In this document: positions 44,871 to 54,565 of the stretch, piece by piece
Numbering within the stretch: position 1 is the stretch's first letter
Layout: the number at the start of each line of letters is the position of its first letter
Source of the DNA: Chloroflexota bacterium
GTDB taxonomy: Bacteria > Chloroflexota > UBA6077 > JACCZL01
DNA length: 64,000 bases
Assembly: GCA_030447245.1 (NCBI GenBank)
Contig: JAUJPG010000001.1
Location: 208,338-272,337 of the forward strand
Reading direction: 5' to 3'
The notes under the pieces: model-generated
Databases searched by the model: none
Told to the model about the DNA's origin: nothing
The model's input: only the letters and a program-made list of their open reading frames with translations
Program-made: the position numbers and the translations under genes

Positions 44871-46190
44871 TCAGGAGCCCGGGCTCGTACGCCCAACTTC
44901 CGCGCATGCCCGACTGTCGACGTATGGGATGGTCTGTGGTCCCATCGGCAGCACCCCCAACCGGGCGCCGGGGCCGTAGGCGCGGAGTAGCCCCTCGGCA
45001 GCATCCGCAATGTCGGCGCAGGGTTCGAGGTGAGCGGAACGAATTTGATCCGCGCTCAGCCCTTCAGCCTTGAGCAGCACACGGGCCTTCTGCTGGATCT
45101 GAGCCTGGACCTGGACCTCCCACTGATCGTGCATGCTGAAGTCGTCTCGATGGATCAGGGCGAGTAGCGCGTCCGGCGAATCGCCCATCCGCAGGATGTC
45201 CTTGTAGTTGCCAAACTCCGGAAGACCGTCTGAGCACTCAGCGGCGGCGATAATCGTCCCGCCTGGCCGCACGATCTGCGCGGCTGCCGACATCCCCTTG
45301 ACCGCCTGATATAGGTTCATGTCGAGCGGGTAGCCGCTGTTTGTGGTGATCACGAGCTCGAAAGGTTCTTCGACGGGCTGCATCGCAGTCGCACGGGCAA
45401 ACTGGCGGCCCACGCGGTGCGCGGCAAAGAGGTCCCCTGCGAAGACGGCGGTGATTGCGTGAGTTTGGTCAATTGTGACGTCAAGCGTAAAGTCTGGCCG
45501 GACGACCGCGGCGATCTCGCGGATCTCGTCGTGGATGGGATTGCCGGTGGTTACGCCCCAGGTCGCGCGTGGATCGCCGATCAGTGGAGCTCCGTGGAGG
45601 TGCAGTACCGTCTCAAGGGCCGCCAGTCCCGGGGCGACCATCTTCGGTCCCCCCGAAAAGCCGGCGAAAAAATGGGGCTCGATGAAGCCGGTGAGGATCT
45701 TGACGTCCTGGCTGAGGAAGTCGCGGTCGATCCAGATCGGTCCACCGCCGCGCGTCTGCCCGAGGTGGGCGTGCCGGGAGAGATCGAACGCATCGTGATT
45801 GACCACGCGATAGGATCGGGCCACATCCGGGCCGAGCATCTGGTCCATCTCGTCGGGCGTATTCGCGCGGTGCGTGCCGGTGGCGATGAAGATCGTAATT
45901 CGTGAAGGATCCACGCAGTCCAGCTCTTCGAGCAGTACGGGCAACACGCGGGCGCTCGGCATCGGTCGAGTGATGTCGCAGACAACGATGCCCACGCGCG
46001 CCCCCCGTGGCACTCGCTCGCGGAGTGGTGCTGACTCGATGGGCGAACGGAGAGCGGTGCGAAGCGCCGCGGCTTCGTCGGGCACCGCGGCAGGGTAGCG
46101 CGGCTCGATCACCGTCGTGCGCTCGGCGGGCAACTCTACTGCCAGCCCATGGGTCCCGTACGCCAGGTGTACCTGCGTCTTCGTCGCCAT
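44871..46190 (-). CDS. larA: LarA-type nickel-pincer racemase (DUF2088)
   Basis: The 439-residue protein belongs to the LarA/DUF2088 family. All four residues that hold the nickel pincer nucleotide in Lactiplantibacillus LarA are present one position earlier: H107 (GTHRAN), H173 (EPHFFAG), K183 (GGPKM, the covalent lysine) and H199 (LHLHG), against H108, H174, K184 and H200. Family members racemise or epimerise lactate, malate, phenyllactate, gluconate and other 2-hydroxy-acids; which one here cannot be told. The cofactor makers LarB, LarC and LarE are not in the window. GGGAGG precedes the ATG at 46190. It is divergent from rbsK, 107 bases away, with a TATACT (46254-46259) in between. Confidence 0.88.
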   Translation of the reverse strand: MATKTQVHLAYGTHGLAVELPAERTTVIEPRYPAAVPDEAAALRTALRSPIESAPLRERVPRGARVGIVVCDITRPMPSARVLPVLLEELDCVDPSRITIFIATGTHRANTPDEMDQMLGPDVARSYRVVNHDAFDLSRHAHLGQTRGGGPIWIDRDFLSQDVKILTGFIEPHFFAGFSGGPKMVAPGLAALETVLHLHGAPLIGDPRATWGVTTGNPIHDEIREIAAVVRPDFTLDVTIDQTHAITAVFAGDLFAAHRVGRQFARATAMQPVEEPFELVITTNSGYPLDMNLYQAVKGMSAAAQIVRPGGTIIAAAECSDGLPEFGNYKDILRMGDSPDALLALIHRDDFSMHDQWEVQVQAQIQQKARVLLKAEGLSADQIRSAHLEPCADIADAAEGLLRAYGPGARLGVLPMGPQTIPYVDSRACAEVGRTSPGS

Positions 46191-46297
46191 CGGTCGCGCC
46201 TCCCTGTCCAGCGATTGTAGCGCCGACAGGTAGGCGGAGTGCGACGCCACTCGTATACTGGCGCCTGGCGTTCGCGAGAAAACGGAGCTGCAGGTCA

Positions 46298-47197
46298 ATG
46301 CGGACCAGAGTCGCGGTGGTCGGGAGCATCAATCAGGACCTGGTAGTCGAGACCGCGGCGCTGCCCGCACCGGGCGAAACCGTAATCGGCAGCGAGCTCG
46401 CCCGATTCGCTGGAGGCAAAGGCGCCAATCAGGCTGTCGCCGCCGCCAGGATGGGCGCGGCCGTCGCGTTCGTAGGGCGGGTCGGCGGCGATCACTCCGC
46501 CGCTTGGCTCCTGGATGGTCTGCGGCGCGACGGGATCGACGTGGCCCGCGTCAGCCGCGACGATGGCGCCAGCGGGACGGCGCTGATCACGGTCGCCGCT
46601 GACGGCGGTAACACGATCGTCGTGGCGCCAGGGGCGAATTGGCGCCTGAGCATCGATGACGTCGAAGCCGCCCGGAGCGCGATCGAGTCGAGCGACGCGC
46701 TCCTGCTCCAGCTCGAGGTGCCGCTGGATGCGACCAAGCGCGCGGCAGAGATCGCCCGTGCGAGCGGGTCGACGGTGTTTCTCAATCCCAGTCCAGCCGC
46801 TCCGCTTGCCGACGCCTTGCTCGCGCTCGTCGACCTGCTCGTGTTGAATCAGACGGAACTGGCAATCCTCGCCGGAGCGACAGCCGCGGGCAGCGCGCTC
46901 CTGACCGGCGGCGTCTCGACCGTCGTCGTGACCCTCGGGGCTGCCGGCGCCGAATGCTTCACCAGAGCGGGCACGCGGACAGTGCCGCCGTTCTTGACCA
47001 GGGCCGTCGACCCGACGGCCGCGGGTGACGCCTTTCTCGGCGCACTCGCCGCGACGGCAAAGGAGCTTGGTCTGGAGCATGCGCTTGACTTTGCCTCGGC
47101 CGCGGGCGCACTCGCCACAACGCGGCTTGGCGCACAGAGCTCGCTGCCTACTCGGGCCGAGGTGGAGACGCTTCTGCGGACCGGTCGCGGAGGCTAA
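46298..47197 (+). CDS. rbsK: Ribokinase (PfkB family)
   Basis: A 299-residue PfkB sugar kinase. RVAVVGSINQDLVVET and ETVIGSELARFAGGKGANQAVAAARMGA are the N-terminal ribokinase signature, and DPTAAGDAFLGALAATAKELG is the C-terminal one with the catalytic Asp (TAAGD; the usual sequence is TGAGD, so Ala replaces Gly). VNPSPA-like VFLNPSPAAPL and LNQTELAILAG support ribokinase. It phosphorylates ribose or a related sugar. The start ATG at 46298 has GGAG ten bases upstream. Its stop overlaps that of the convergent PPOX gene by four bases, so no intergenic terminator exists there. Confidence 0.9.
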   Translation: MRTRVAVVGSINQDLVVETAALPAPGETVIGSELARFAGGKGANQAVAAARMGAAVAFVGRVGGDHSAAWLLDGLRRDGIDVARVSRDDGASGTALITVAADGGNTIVVAPGANWRLSIDDVEAARSAIESSDALLLQLEVPLDATKRAAEIARASGSTVFLNPSPAAPLADALLALVDLLVLNQTELAILAGATAAGSALLTGGVSTVVVTLGAAGAECFTRAGTRTVPPFLTRAVDPTAAGDAFLGALAATAKELGLEHALDFASAAGALATTRLGAQSSLPTRAEVETLLRTGRGG

Positions 47198-47601
47198 CCG
47201 TCGACCGGGTACATTCGCTCGATGCTAACCGCGAGAAGCACGCGGCCGTCGCGGACCATCGCTGTGTCGAACGCCTGCCAGTCCGGATGAGGCGTTCCGG
47301 TGATTCGCTGGTAGACGCGGCGTAGCTCGGCCACCACATCGTCCCCGTCGAGAACCTCGCAGATGCCCTCAACGACGAGGTATTCGCCCCAGCTGTCACC
47401 CTGGATGGCCAGGGACACGCGCGGGTCGCGGAGGACGTTCCGGGTCTTGGCGCGGTCACGCGTGACCGAGATTTTGACGCGGCCATCTTCGTCGAGCGTG
47501 TAGGAGATGTTGGACAATTGAGGACGACCGTCGCGCTTGATCGTCGCCAGGACCGCGTGGCTGTGGCGACTGACAAACGTCCTGGCCTGCTCGCCGTTCA
47601 T
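47194..47601 (-). CDS. PPOX-class flavin/F420-dependent protein
   Basis: A 135-residue split-barrel protein (PPOX/FDOR-B type, close to the TIGR03618 group). It begins NGEQARTFVSRHSHAVLATIKRDGRPQLSNISYTLDEDGRVKISVTRDRAKTRNVLRDPRVSLAI, where RAKTRN and the basic residues fit an F420 or FMN phosphate site. Such proteins are often F420-dependent oxidoreductases in Actinobacteria and Chloroflexota, but FMN use cannot be excluded. GAGGGG precedes the ATG. It lies 12 bases after the FAD oxidoreductase gene on the same strand, so these two form an operon. Confidence 0.88.
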   Translation of the reverse strand: MNGEQARTFVSRHSHAVLATIKRDGRPQLSNISYTLDEDGRVKISVTRDRAKTRNVLRDPRVSLAIQGDSWGEYLVVEGICEVLDGDDVVAELRRVYQRITGTPHPDWQAFDTAMVRDGRVLLAVSIERMYPVDG

Positions 47602-47613
47602 GCCGAACCCCTC

Positions 47614-48786
47614 CTAGTCGACACCGGAGAGGACCGATCCAGCGTCGGCGACAGCCGTCGAGACATCCTGGAACCGGGCGAAACTGAGTGGCGACAGATC
47701 AAGACTCGGGTGGCCGTCAAGGAGCCATTCGGCAACATAGCGACCCGTGGCCGGCGCATGCTGAAAGCCGTGACCGCCGAAGCCAACCGCACAGAAGACG
47801 CCCTCGACGCCCGGCAGCCAGTCGATGATCGCGTGCTGATCGGGCGTCAGTGGCCGCAGGCCCGCCCAGGCGCTGCGCACTCGAGCGTGCTCCAACACCG
47901 GAAAACGTCGAATGCCCTTGTCGACCGCTTCTTCCAGCAGCGTCCAATCGACAGGTACGTCCGCGTAGTCCGTCACGTCGCCGGCGTCGCCGGGACTCAT
48001 CAGCACCCCCTGACCTTCACTGCGGCAATAGAAACCTGATCCGGTGTCTATCACCAATGGCGTGGGATGGTGGAACTCGTCAAATCTGTCGGTCACAAAG
48101 ATGTGGCGCCGCTTTGGATAGACCGGGATCTCGACGCCGAGCATTCGGGCCACTGGCCCAGCGTTCGGTCCGGCCGCGTTGATCACGCAGGGACTAGTAA
48201 TGGCGCCCCCGATTGTATCGACGACCGTAGCGCGCCCGCCGACCGAGCGCATGCCGGTGACCACGGTTTCTTCCACGAAGCGTACGCCAAGCTTGCGCGC
48301 CTGGGCGGCGTAGGCCATGCAGACGTCGTTTGGCGTGGCATGCCCATCCATGGGGCACCAGGACGCCCCTACCATGTCGTCGATTTCAAGCTGCGGGGCA
48401 AGCTCGCGGGCTTCCTCCGAACTGATGATTCGCGATGGTACGCCCCACCTGTTCTGGAGCTCGACGTTCTTGCGGAACTTGACCAGCGTCCGTTCGTCCG
48501 TCAGGACGAACATGTAGCCGTCCTGGACATAGCCAATGTCGACGCCGAGCTCCTCGTGGAAGCGCTGGAATGCCTCGATTCCCTCGAGCGAGAATCTGAT
48601 CTCGAGCTCCGTGGCGAACTGCGCACGAATTCCGCCCGCGGCCTTGCTGGTCGAGCCGGCCCCGATCGCGGCACGCTCGATGACCACGACGTCACGCTGG
48701 CCGCGCTTGGCGAGGTGATACGCGATTGAGCAGCCGACTGCGCCCGCGCCGACGATGACGACCTCTGCGGCCCTGGCAACCGACAT
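47614..48786 (-). CDS. FAD-dependent oxidoreductase (DAO family, sarcosine oxidase beta/glycine oxidase-like)
   Basis: A 390-residue DAO-family flavoprotein. The FAD-binding GxGxxG is VVIVGAGAVGCSIAYHLAKRG, with ERAAIGAGSTSKAAGGIRAQFATELEIRFSLEG next, as in sarcosine/dimethylglycine oxidases. The C-terminal FAD contact is GVFCAVGFGGHGFQHAPATGRYVAEWLL. It oxidises an amine or amino acid such as sarcosine or glycine; substrate unproven. AGGAGG lies five bases before the ATG at 48786. It is divergent from the molybdopterin oxidoreductase gene (91-base gap) and leads a two-gene operon with the PPOX gene. Confidence 0.9.
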   Translation of the reverse strand: MSVARAAEVVIVGAGAVGCSIAYHLAKRGQRDVVVIERAAIGAGSTSKAAGGIRAQFATELEIRFSLEGIEAFQRFHEELGVDIGYVQDGYMFVLTDERTLVKFRKNVELQNRWGVPSRIISSEEARELAPQLEIDDMVGASWCPMDGHATPNDVCMAYAAQARKLGVRFVEETVVTGMRSVGGRATVVDTIGGAITSPCVINAAGPNAGPVARMLGVEIPVYPKRRHIFVTDRFDEFHHPTPLVIDTGSGFYCRSEGQGVLMSPGDAGDVTDYADVPVDWTLLEEAVDKGIRRFPVLEHARVRSAWAGLRPLTPDQHAIIDWLPGVEGVFCAVGFGGHGFQHAPATGRYVAEWLLDGHPSLDLSPLSFARFQDVSTAVADAGSVLSGVD

Positions 48787-48877
48787 GCTGCCCTCCTGCC
48801 GCCATTATGGCAGGCGAAGCGATCTCGCTGGACGTTGGAGACGGAGATGGCGAGTATGATGACCAAGGGACGATTTA

Positions 48878-51035
48878 GTGCGCGTTGGGAGCAAGGTGGG
48901 TCCCGGGAATTTCGAGTTACGGATGCATGACCCATCGTCTGGTGCCGATCGCGGAAGCGTTCGGATCGTCAAGTCGGTTTGCCCCCTGAACTGCCCGGAT
49001 AGCTGCGGAATCGTCACGACCGTCCAGAGTGGGCGGGTTGTCCGGACGGTGGGTGATCCTGAACATCCAATCACCCGCGGGTGGCTCTGCCGCAAGGGTA
49101 ACGAGTATCTGGAGCGGCACGCGGACCCGACTCGGCTCATGCATCCCATGCGGCGCGTCGGGCCCAAAGGCGCCGCGCGGTTCGAGCGCGTGTCCTGGGA
49201 CGACGCGCTCGACGAGATCGCCGCGCGGTGGGGCTCGATCATCGAACGCTGGGGGCCGGAGGCGATCGTACCGTACGGCTACTCTGGCACCATGGGGATC
49301 GTACATCGGACCGCCGGTGAGCGGCGATTCCTCAATCGGCTGGGCGCGACGGTTCTCGACCGGGGGATCTGCTCCGAGGCCGGCCACGCCGCCATGCGAG
49401 CTACGCTGGGCGGGTCGTTCGGCAGTGATCCAGAGGACATCCCGAACGCCCGATTGTTGCTCATCTGGGGGCACAACCCAGCAGCGACCAACCCGCACGC
49501 CGTCCCGCTCATCCAGGAAGCCAGGCGGAATGGTGCCCAGGTGGTTGTGATCGATTCACGCAAGACGGAGTCGGTCCGTTACGCCGACCTGCACCTGGCG
49601 CCCTATCCGGGTACGGACGCGGCGCTGGCGCTCGCGATGGTCCACGTGCTGCTCGAGGAAGGGCTGCACGACCGTCCCTTCCTGGAGGAACGGACCGTTG
49701 GGTTCGAGCACCTGCGCGGGCTGGCCGCCGGCTATACGCCCGAACGGGCCGCTGCCATCACCCGCCTGCGGGCGGGTGACATCCGAGATCTCGCCATGCT
49801 GTACGGGACCCGTAAGCCGGGACTGCTGACGACTGGACCCGGCATTCAGCGTCATACGAATGGCGGGCAGACGATGCGGACGTTGTTGACGCTGCCGGCC
49901 GTGACCGGTCAGTACGGCGTGGCGGGGGGCGGCTTCCTCTACAACAACCGCTACCTCATCTGGGGTCCAGAGCAGCTTGGCCATGACGCCGAATTGCTCC
50001 GAACGACGGCGCGGACGATAAGCATCAACCAGGTCGGAGAGGCGTTGTCGAGCGCCGATCCGCCCGTCAAGTCGCTGCTCGTGGTGAATGGCAATCACGC
50101 GGCCGTCGGCCAGAACAAGGCCAAGATGATCGAAGGCCTCCGCCGCGATGACCTGTTCACCGTCGTCCACGAGCTGTTTCCGACCGACACGGTTGACTAC
50201 GCCGACCTCGTGCTGCCGGGCGACCATGCAGCTGGAGCAGCTCGATTTACACCTGTCGTACTGGTCGCTCTACTTGCGCCTGAATCTGCCGGCGGTCGCG
50301 CCGCCAGGCGAGTGTCGATCGAACCTGGATCTCTACCACGCGCTCGCCGAGCGAATGGGGTTCGAAGAACCGGCCCTTCACGCTTCCGCCGAGCAAATCA
50401 TCCAGGAGCTGATCACCACGCCGAGCCCTTATCTCGCCAACGTGACCTGGGAGCGACTGATCGCCGAGCCGGCGGTACGGCTGGCCGTGCCGGGGCGACC
50501 GCACGTGCCGTTTGTGGATGGCCGCTTCCCGACCCCGTCTGGCAAGCTCGAGATCTGGTGCGCGAGCTTGGCCGAGGCAGGCAAGGACCCACTGCCCGAC
50601 TGGGTCCCCGAGCGGGAAAGCCCCGAAGCGTCGCCCGCGCTGTTCGTGCGCTACCCCATCAAGCTGCTTACGCCGAAGGAGCAGCACTTTCTCGGGTCCA
50701 GCTTCGCCAACCTGCGGTCATTCCGGCGGATGGCCGGCGAACCGACGGTCGAGATGCATGCCGCGGACGCGGCCGCGCGCGGGATCGCCGATGCTGACCT
50801 GGTCGAGCTGTTCAACGATCGAGGGTCGTGTCGCTTGCGGGCGCGCCTGGCGGACACCGTGCCGACCGGCGTGGCGGTCAGCGAGGTGGTCCACTGGCAG
50901 AAGCTCGGCCCTGGCAGACGGAACGTCAACTGGACAACACCAGACTACCTTACCGACCTCGGCGACAACTCGACGTATCACACCAATCTGGTGCAGATTC
51001 GCCGATGCGACCATGACGGAGCACTGGACGAATGA
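48878..51035 (+). pseudogene. Molybdopterin (MopB) oxidoreductase, one frameshift
   Basis: In two frames the gene encodes a ~718-residue MopB enzyme. The first frame (48878 to about 50220) has the 4Fe-4S motif CPLNCPDSCG ... GWLCRKGN, the WDDALDEIA helix, and the bis-MGD-binding parts NARLLLIWGHNPAATNPH and VVVIDSRKTESVRYADLHLAPYPGTDAALALAM. The second frame (to 51035) continues ATMQLEQLDLHLSYWSLYLRLN and ends with a molydopterin-dinucleotide-binding domain (AADAAARGIADADLVELFNDRGSC). The frame break is a single extra G in GGG at 50218-50220 (CTGCCGGGCGACC for expected CTGCCGGCGACC). No other damage is seen, so it may be a sequencing error. Substrate unknown. AAGGGA precedes the GTG at 48878. 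Confidence 0.88.
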
Positions 51036-51218
51036 GCGAGGCGGTGGAATCATCTGAGCGTCGCGTAGTCGCGGCACGGACGATCGTCGTCAATCCGGGC
51101 AACCAGCTACAGGCGTATATCGAGCGATATGCTTCGTGTCTTGAGTCCGGAGAGCGGTTGCGACAGGGGCGACCATACTCGGAACGATGTTCGGTCTGAC
51201 GACAGGCCGGTGTGGACG

Positions 51219-51815
51219 ATGACGTATCCCGTCGAGGGTGGTTCGGAGGCGGACGACGAGACCCTGTGCGCGCGCATTCGCGCACGGGATGTCAGGGCGC
51301 TCGAGGCCTTGCATGAACGCCACGGGCGCGCGCTTTTTTCCCTCGCGCTCAGGATGCTCGCCGAGTCCGAAGCCGCGGAGGAAGTCGTCCAGGAGACGTT
51401 CCTGAAGCTCTGGCAGCAGCCGGATCGATACCGGCCCGAGCGAGGGAGGCTCCTGCCCTGGCTGCTGGGCGTCGCGCACCATCGCGCGGTCGATCGCCTT
51501 CGTCGTCGGCGTCTGGAGCAACGTTATAACGCCAATCCTCGTCTTGCCGAGTTCGGTAGCCCTCCGCCCGACCCACAGGACACCTTCGTCGACACGCTCC
51601 GTGGTGAGGCGATCGCACGAGCGCTTCGCACGCTGCCCGAGGCGCAGCGGCAGGCCGTCGAGCTTGCCTACGTCCGCGGCATGACCCAGGTTGAGATTGC
51701 CCAGTTCCTCGGCGAGCCGTTGGGCACCGTCAAGACGCGCCTTCGCCTGGCGATGCAGAAGCTAAGGGGGTCCGCCGAGCTTGCGGAGATGCGACCAGGC
51801 GGAGGTGTGCCGTGA
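51219..51815 (+). CDS. ECF RNA polymerase sigma factor
   Basis: A 198-residue sigma70-family factor with region 2 (ALEALHERHGRALFSLALRMLAESEAAEEVVQETFLKLWQQPDRYRPERGRLLPWLLGVAHHRAVDRLRRR) and region 4 (ALRTLPEAQRQAVELAYVRGMTQVEIAQFLGEPLGTVKTRLRLAMQKLR, an HTH). There is no region 1 or 3, so it is an ECF type, probably the SigK/ECF19-like class paired with RskA-type anti-sigma. It is switched off by the membrane anti-sigma factor encoded next, with which it overlaps by GTGA. I start at ATG 51219; GTG 51210 or earlier is possible. The 183-base gap before it holds no gene. Confidence 0.9.
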   Translation: MTYPVEGGSEADDETLCARIRARDVRALEALHERHGRALFSLALRMLAESEAAEEVVQETFLKLWQQPDRYRPERGRLLPWLLGVAHHRAVDRLRRRRLEQRYNANPRLAEFGSPPPDPQDTFVDTLRGEAIARALRTLPEAQRQAVELAYVRGMTQVEIAQFLGEPLGTVKTRLRLAMQKLRGSAELAEMRPGGGVP

Positions 51816-52591
51816 GTCGCGACGAAGTCCGTGAGCACCTTGCTGCTTACAGCCTCGATGCTCTCGAGGCGCGCGAACGAGATGCTGTCGACGATCACCT
51901 CACCCGCTGCCCCGACTGCGTCCGCGAGCTGTGCGAACTTCAGGCGGTCGCGAGCCGACTAGGCCTGGCGTTACCCGAGGCTGACCTTCCGACCGGAGCG
52001 AAGGACCGGATGGTGGCGCGCGCGTTGGAGGGAGAAAGGTGGACACTCTCGCACGAGAAGCGGGTCTGGCCGCGGCTCGCTGTCCCGAGATTCGCGCCCG
52101 CCGCGTGGGCCGCGGGCGTATCACTCATCGTCGCCCTGAGCACGTCCCTGTGGGCGGCCGGCTTGCAGGTCCAGCTCAACGAACAGCGTGCTATCGTGGC
52201 GAGCCTCCGCGGCCCGGCTGCCCGGTACGACCAGATCGTCTCGGTGCTCCAGGCACCGGACGTCCAGCTTCGCGCGCTGCAAGGAAGCGAGCTAGCGCCG
52301 TCGGCAATAGGCCGGGTCTACGTTGACCCCCAGACCGGGGCGGGCATGATGGTCGTGCGCTCGGTACCGCCACTGTCGGAAGGGCGCGCGTACCAGCTTT
52401 GGTGTGTGCGTCCGGATGGCACGCGCGAGAGTGGCGGGCTGCTCAAGCATACTGACCTCCACGGCAACGGCTACGCGCCGATCAGCTGTCCCGGCCCACT
52501 GGCGACGTGGCAGCGACTCGGAATCACGGAGGAGCCGGCGGCGGGCAGCTCGGCACCGACCGGCCAACGCGTCCTTGGTGGGACGGTCTAG
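51812..52591 (+). CDS. Anti-sigma factor (RskA-like) with zinc-finger N-terminus
   Basis: A 259-residue anti-sigma factor. The cytoplasmic part (1-~90) has the zinc anti-sigma motif HxxxCxxC: H29, C33, C36 in DDHLTRCPDC. One membrane helix lies at ~94-117 (PAAWAAGVSLIVALSTSLWAAGLQ). The outer part (~120-255) is a RskA-type domain with MMVVRSVPPLSEGRAYQLWCVRPDGTRESGG. It holds the sigma factor inactive until an outside signal. The GTG overlaps the sigma stop by four bases. Its stop overlaps that of the convergent erpA-like gene, so no terminator fits between them. Confidence 0.92.
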   Translation: MSRDEVREHLAAYSLDALEARERDAVDDHLTRCPDCVRELCELQAVASRLGLALPEADLPTGAKDRMVARALEGERWTLSHEKRVWPRLAVPRFAPAAWAAGVSLIVALSTSLWAAGLQVQLNEQRAIVASLRGPAARYDQIVSVLQAPDVQLRALQGSELAPSAIGRVYVDPQTGAGMMVVRSVPPLSEGRAYQLWCVRPDGTRESGGLLKHTDLHGNGYAPISCPGPLATWQRLGITEEPAAGSSAPTGQRVLGGTV

Positions 52592-52944
52592 TTGCAGGGC
52601 TTCGCCTCCCCGCCCCCCGTAGTGGTATCGAAGGACTGACCACACGAGCACGACTTGACCGCGTTCGGATTCTGAACCGTGAATCCGCCACCCATCAGCG
52701 CGTCGACGTAATCTACTTGGGAACCCTCGAGGTACTGGAGGCTGAATGGATCGACGACGAGCTTGACTCCATCGTAGTCGAACAACTGGTCGTCGTCAGC
52801 GTGATCATCGTCCAGCGACATCCCGTACGAGAACCCGGAACACCCCCCGGGGGATACGTAGACGCGCAGGGCCGCTTCTTCTGAGCCTTGCTTCTCAACG
52901 ATGCGTCTGAGATGGCTGACGGCATTGTCGGTCATGGTCAACAT
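52588..52944 (-). CDS. erpA: A-type iron-sulfur cluster carrier (ErpA/IscA)
   Basis: A 118-residue HesB/IscA-family protein. The three cluster cysteines are C35 (SPGGCSGFSY), C99 and C101 (KSCSCGQSF), exactly the positions in E. coli IscA. It passes iron-sulfur clusters to apo-enzymes such as the Rieske protein and molybdoenzyme encoded elsewhere in the window. GGAGG is nine bases before the ATG at 52944. The last residues are a short Gly/Thr-rich tail. It is divergent from pncB, with 130 bases between. Confidence 0.95.
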   Translation of the reverse strand: MLTMTDNAVSHLRRIVEKQGSEEAALRVYVSPGGCSGFSYGMSLDDDHADDDQLFDYDGVKLVVDPFSLQYLEGSQVDYVDALMGGGFTVQNPNAVKSCSCGQSFDTTTGGGEAKPCN

Positions 52945-53074
52945 GCGCGGCGACCTCCGGTTTGCACCTTCACGCTATTTTACCAGGACCACGACGCGGG
53001 CTCGGGGGATTACCGAGTAGGAAGGTCCAGTCGCGAGTAGAATACGCAAACAAGTGCGGAGTGGGGGCATCGTC

Positions 53075-54565
53075 ATGTCGCGCAGTCGGACCAATTACCG
53101 GCCGGGCCTGATCACCGACATGTACCATCCGGACTCGGCCTACGTGAGTTGGCGGGCGGGGTTGAACGGCATGACGACCTTTGACCTGTACGCGCGTAGG
53201 GCGCCCTTCGGCGGGGCTTACCTGCTGGTGGCCGGCCTCGAGATGGCGGTCGAGTTCGTGCGCGAGTTCCGGTACAGCGAGGACGATCTCCAGTTCCTTG
53301 CCCAGATTCGGGACTACGAGCCGGAGTTCCTGGAGGAGCTCTCGCGGCTCCACTTCACCGGCGAGATCCTCGCGATGCCGGAGGGATCGATCGCGTTTCC
53401 CAATGAGCCGCTACTTCGGGTTACGGCGCCCTTTCGCGAGGCCATCCTTCTCGAGTCGGGGTTGCTCCAGGCCGTCAACCTGTCGACGCTGATCGCGACT
53501 AAGGCATCTCGCGTGGTGTGGGCGGCGCAAGGACGGCGCGTGTCCGAGTTTTCATTGCGACGGGCGCAGGAGCCGTTCGTAGTGACCCGATCGGCCCGGA
53601 TTGGCGGATGTAGTAGCACATCCTTCCTGTCGGCGGCGCATCGGTATCGACTGCTGGCGACGGGCACGGTTCCACATGCCCTGATCCAGTTGTTTGATGA
53701 TGAGCGGTCCGCGTTTGAGGCGGTTGCCGAGACCTACAATCGCTACACGTTGCTGCTGGACACCTACGACGTCCGACGAGCGGTGCACACCGCCATCGAT
53801 GTCGCCAAGAAATACCGCGAGAGCCTCGGCCATATCCTGGCGGGTGTCCGGCTGGATAGTGGTGACCTGTTGGACGACAGTAAGTACGTGCGCGAGGTGC
53901 TCGACGAGGCGGGGTTGCGCGACGTACACGTGCTCGCTAGCGGCGACCTGGACGAGTTTCGCATCGCCGAGCTGCTCGATCGAGGAGCGCCGATCGACTC
54001 CTTCGGGGTGGGAACAAGCCTCGGCGTCGGGGCAGGGTCGGTCGAACGTGATGTCGAAGGCGGTGCTCTCGGTGGTGTCTATAAGCAGGTGCTCTATGTG
54101 GACGAACAGGGCACGGCCGTGCCGAAGCTCAAGGTGGCCGGCGAAAAGTCGACCCTGCCAGGCAAGAAAGAGGTGTATCGCATCGGAGCCTTCGAGGAGG
54201 ACGTGGTGCAACTCGCCCATGAGCCGCGGCCTGGTGGCGACGCCGAGCGACTGCTGAAACCAATGGTCCGCGGCGGGCACGTTGTGCCGGGCAGCTTACC
54301 GCCCCTGTCCGAGATCTGGGAGCTTGCCAACCGCAACTTGAAGTTGCTGCCGGACCGGTACCACCGCCTTGAACACCCGGACGAGTACCCCATCCGTTAC
54401 AGTCCGGAGCTGTGTCGGCTCCGAGATCAGGCGATGGACGCGCAGGCCGTCGGCATGGAGGCGCCGCTCAGGCTGGCCTTGACGGATTCTGAGGACACCG
54501 CCCCCTTGTCTTCGGCCACCATAGAACCGCGAGAGACTGAGCGCATCGATGGCAGGGGCTCCTGA
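53075..54565 (+). CDS. pncB: Nicotinate phosphoribosyltransferase
   Basis: A 496-residue type II phosphoribosyltransferase that makes nicotinate mononucleotide in NAD salvage. It begins RPGLITDMYHPDSAYVSWRAGLNGMTTFDLYARRAPFGGAYLLVAGLEMAVEFV, with the phosphorylated His in LLATGTVPHALIQLF, GVRLDSGDLLDDSKYVREVLDEAG as the PRPP-binding region, and GTSLGVGAGSV near the end. Residues ~445-496 are a variable tail. The ATG at 53075 has GGAGTGGGGG upstream; a GTG at 53054 overlaps that and is less likely. It stands divergent from erpA. CinA and the NAD(P)HX repair gene also lie in this window. Confidence 0.93.
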   Translation: MSRSRTNYRPGLITDMYHPDSAYVSWRAGLNGMTTFDLYARRAPFGGAYLLVAGLEMAVEFVREFRYSEDDLQFLAQIRDYEPEFLEELSRLHFTGEILAMPEGSIAFPNEPLLRVTAPFREAILLESGLLQAVNLSTLIATKASRVVWAAQGRRVSEFSLRRAQEPFVVTRSARIGGCSSTSFLSAAHRYRLLATGTVPHALIQLFDDERSAFEAVAETYNRYTLLLDTYDVRRAVHTAIDVAKKYRESLGHILAGVRLDSGDLLDDSKYVREVLDEAGLRDVHVLASGDLDEFRIAELLDRGAPIDSFGVGTSLGVGAGSVERDVEGGALGGVYKQVLYVDEQGTAVPKLKVAGEKSTLPGKKEVYRIGAFEEDVVQLAHEPRPGGDAERLLKPMVRGGHVVPGSLPPLSEIWELANRNLKLLPDRYHRLEHPDEYPIRYSPELCRLRDQAMDAQAVGMEAPLRLALTDSEDTAPLSSATIEPRETERIDGRGS

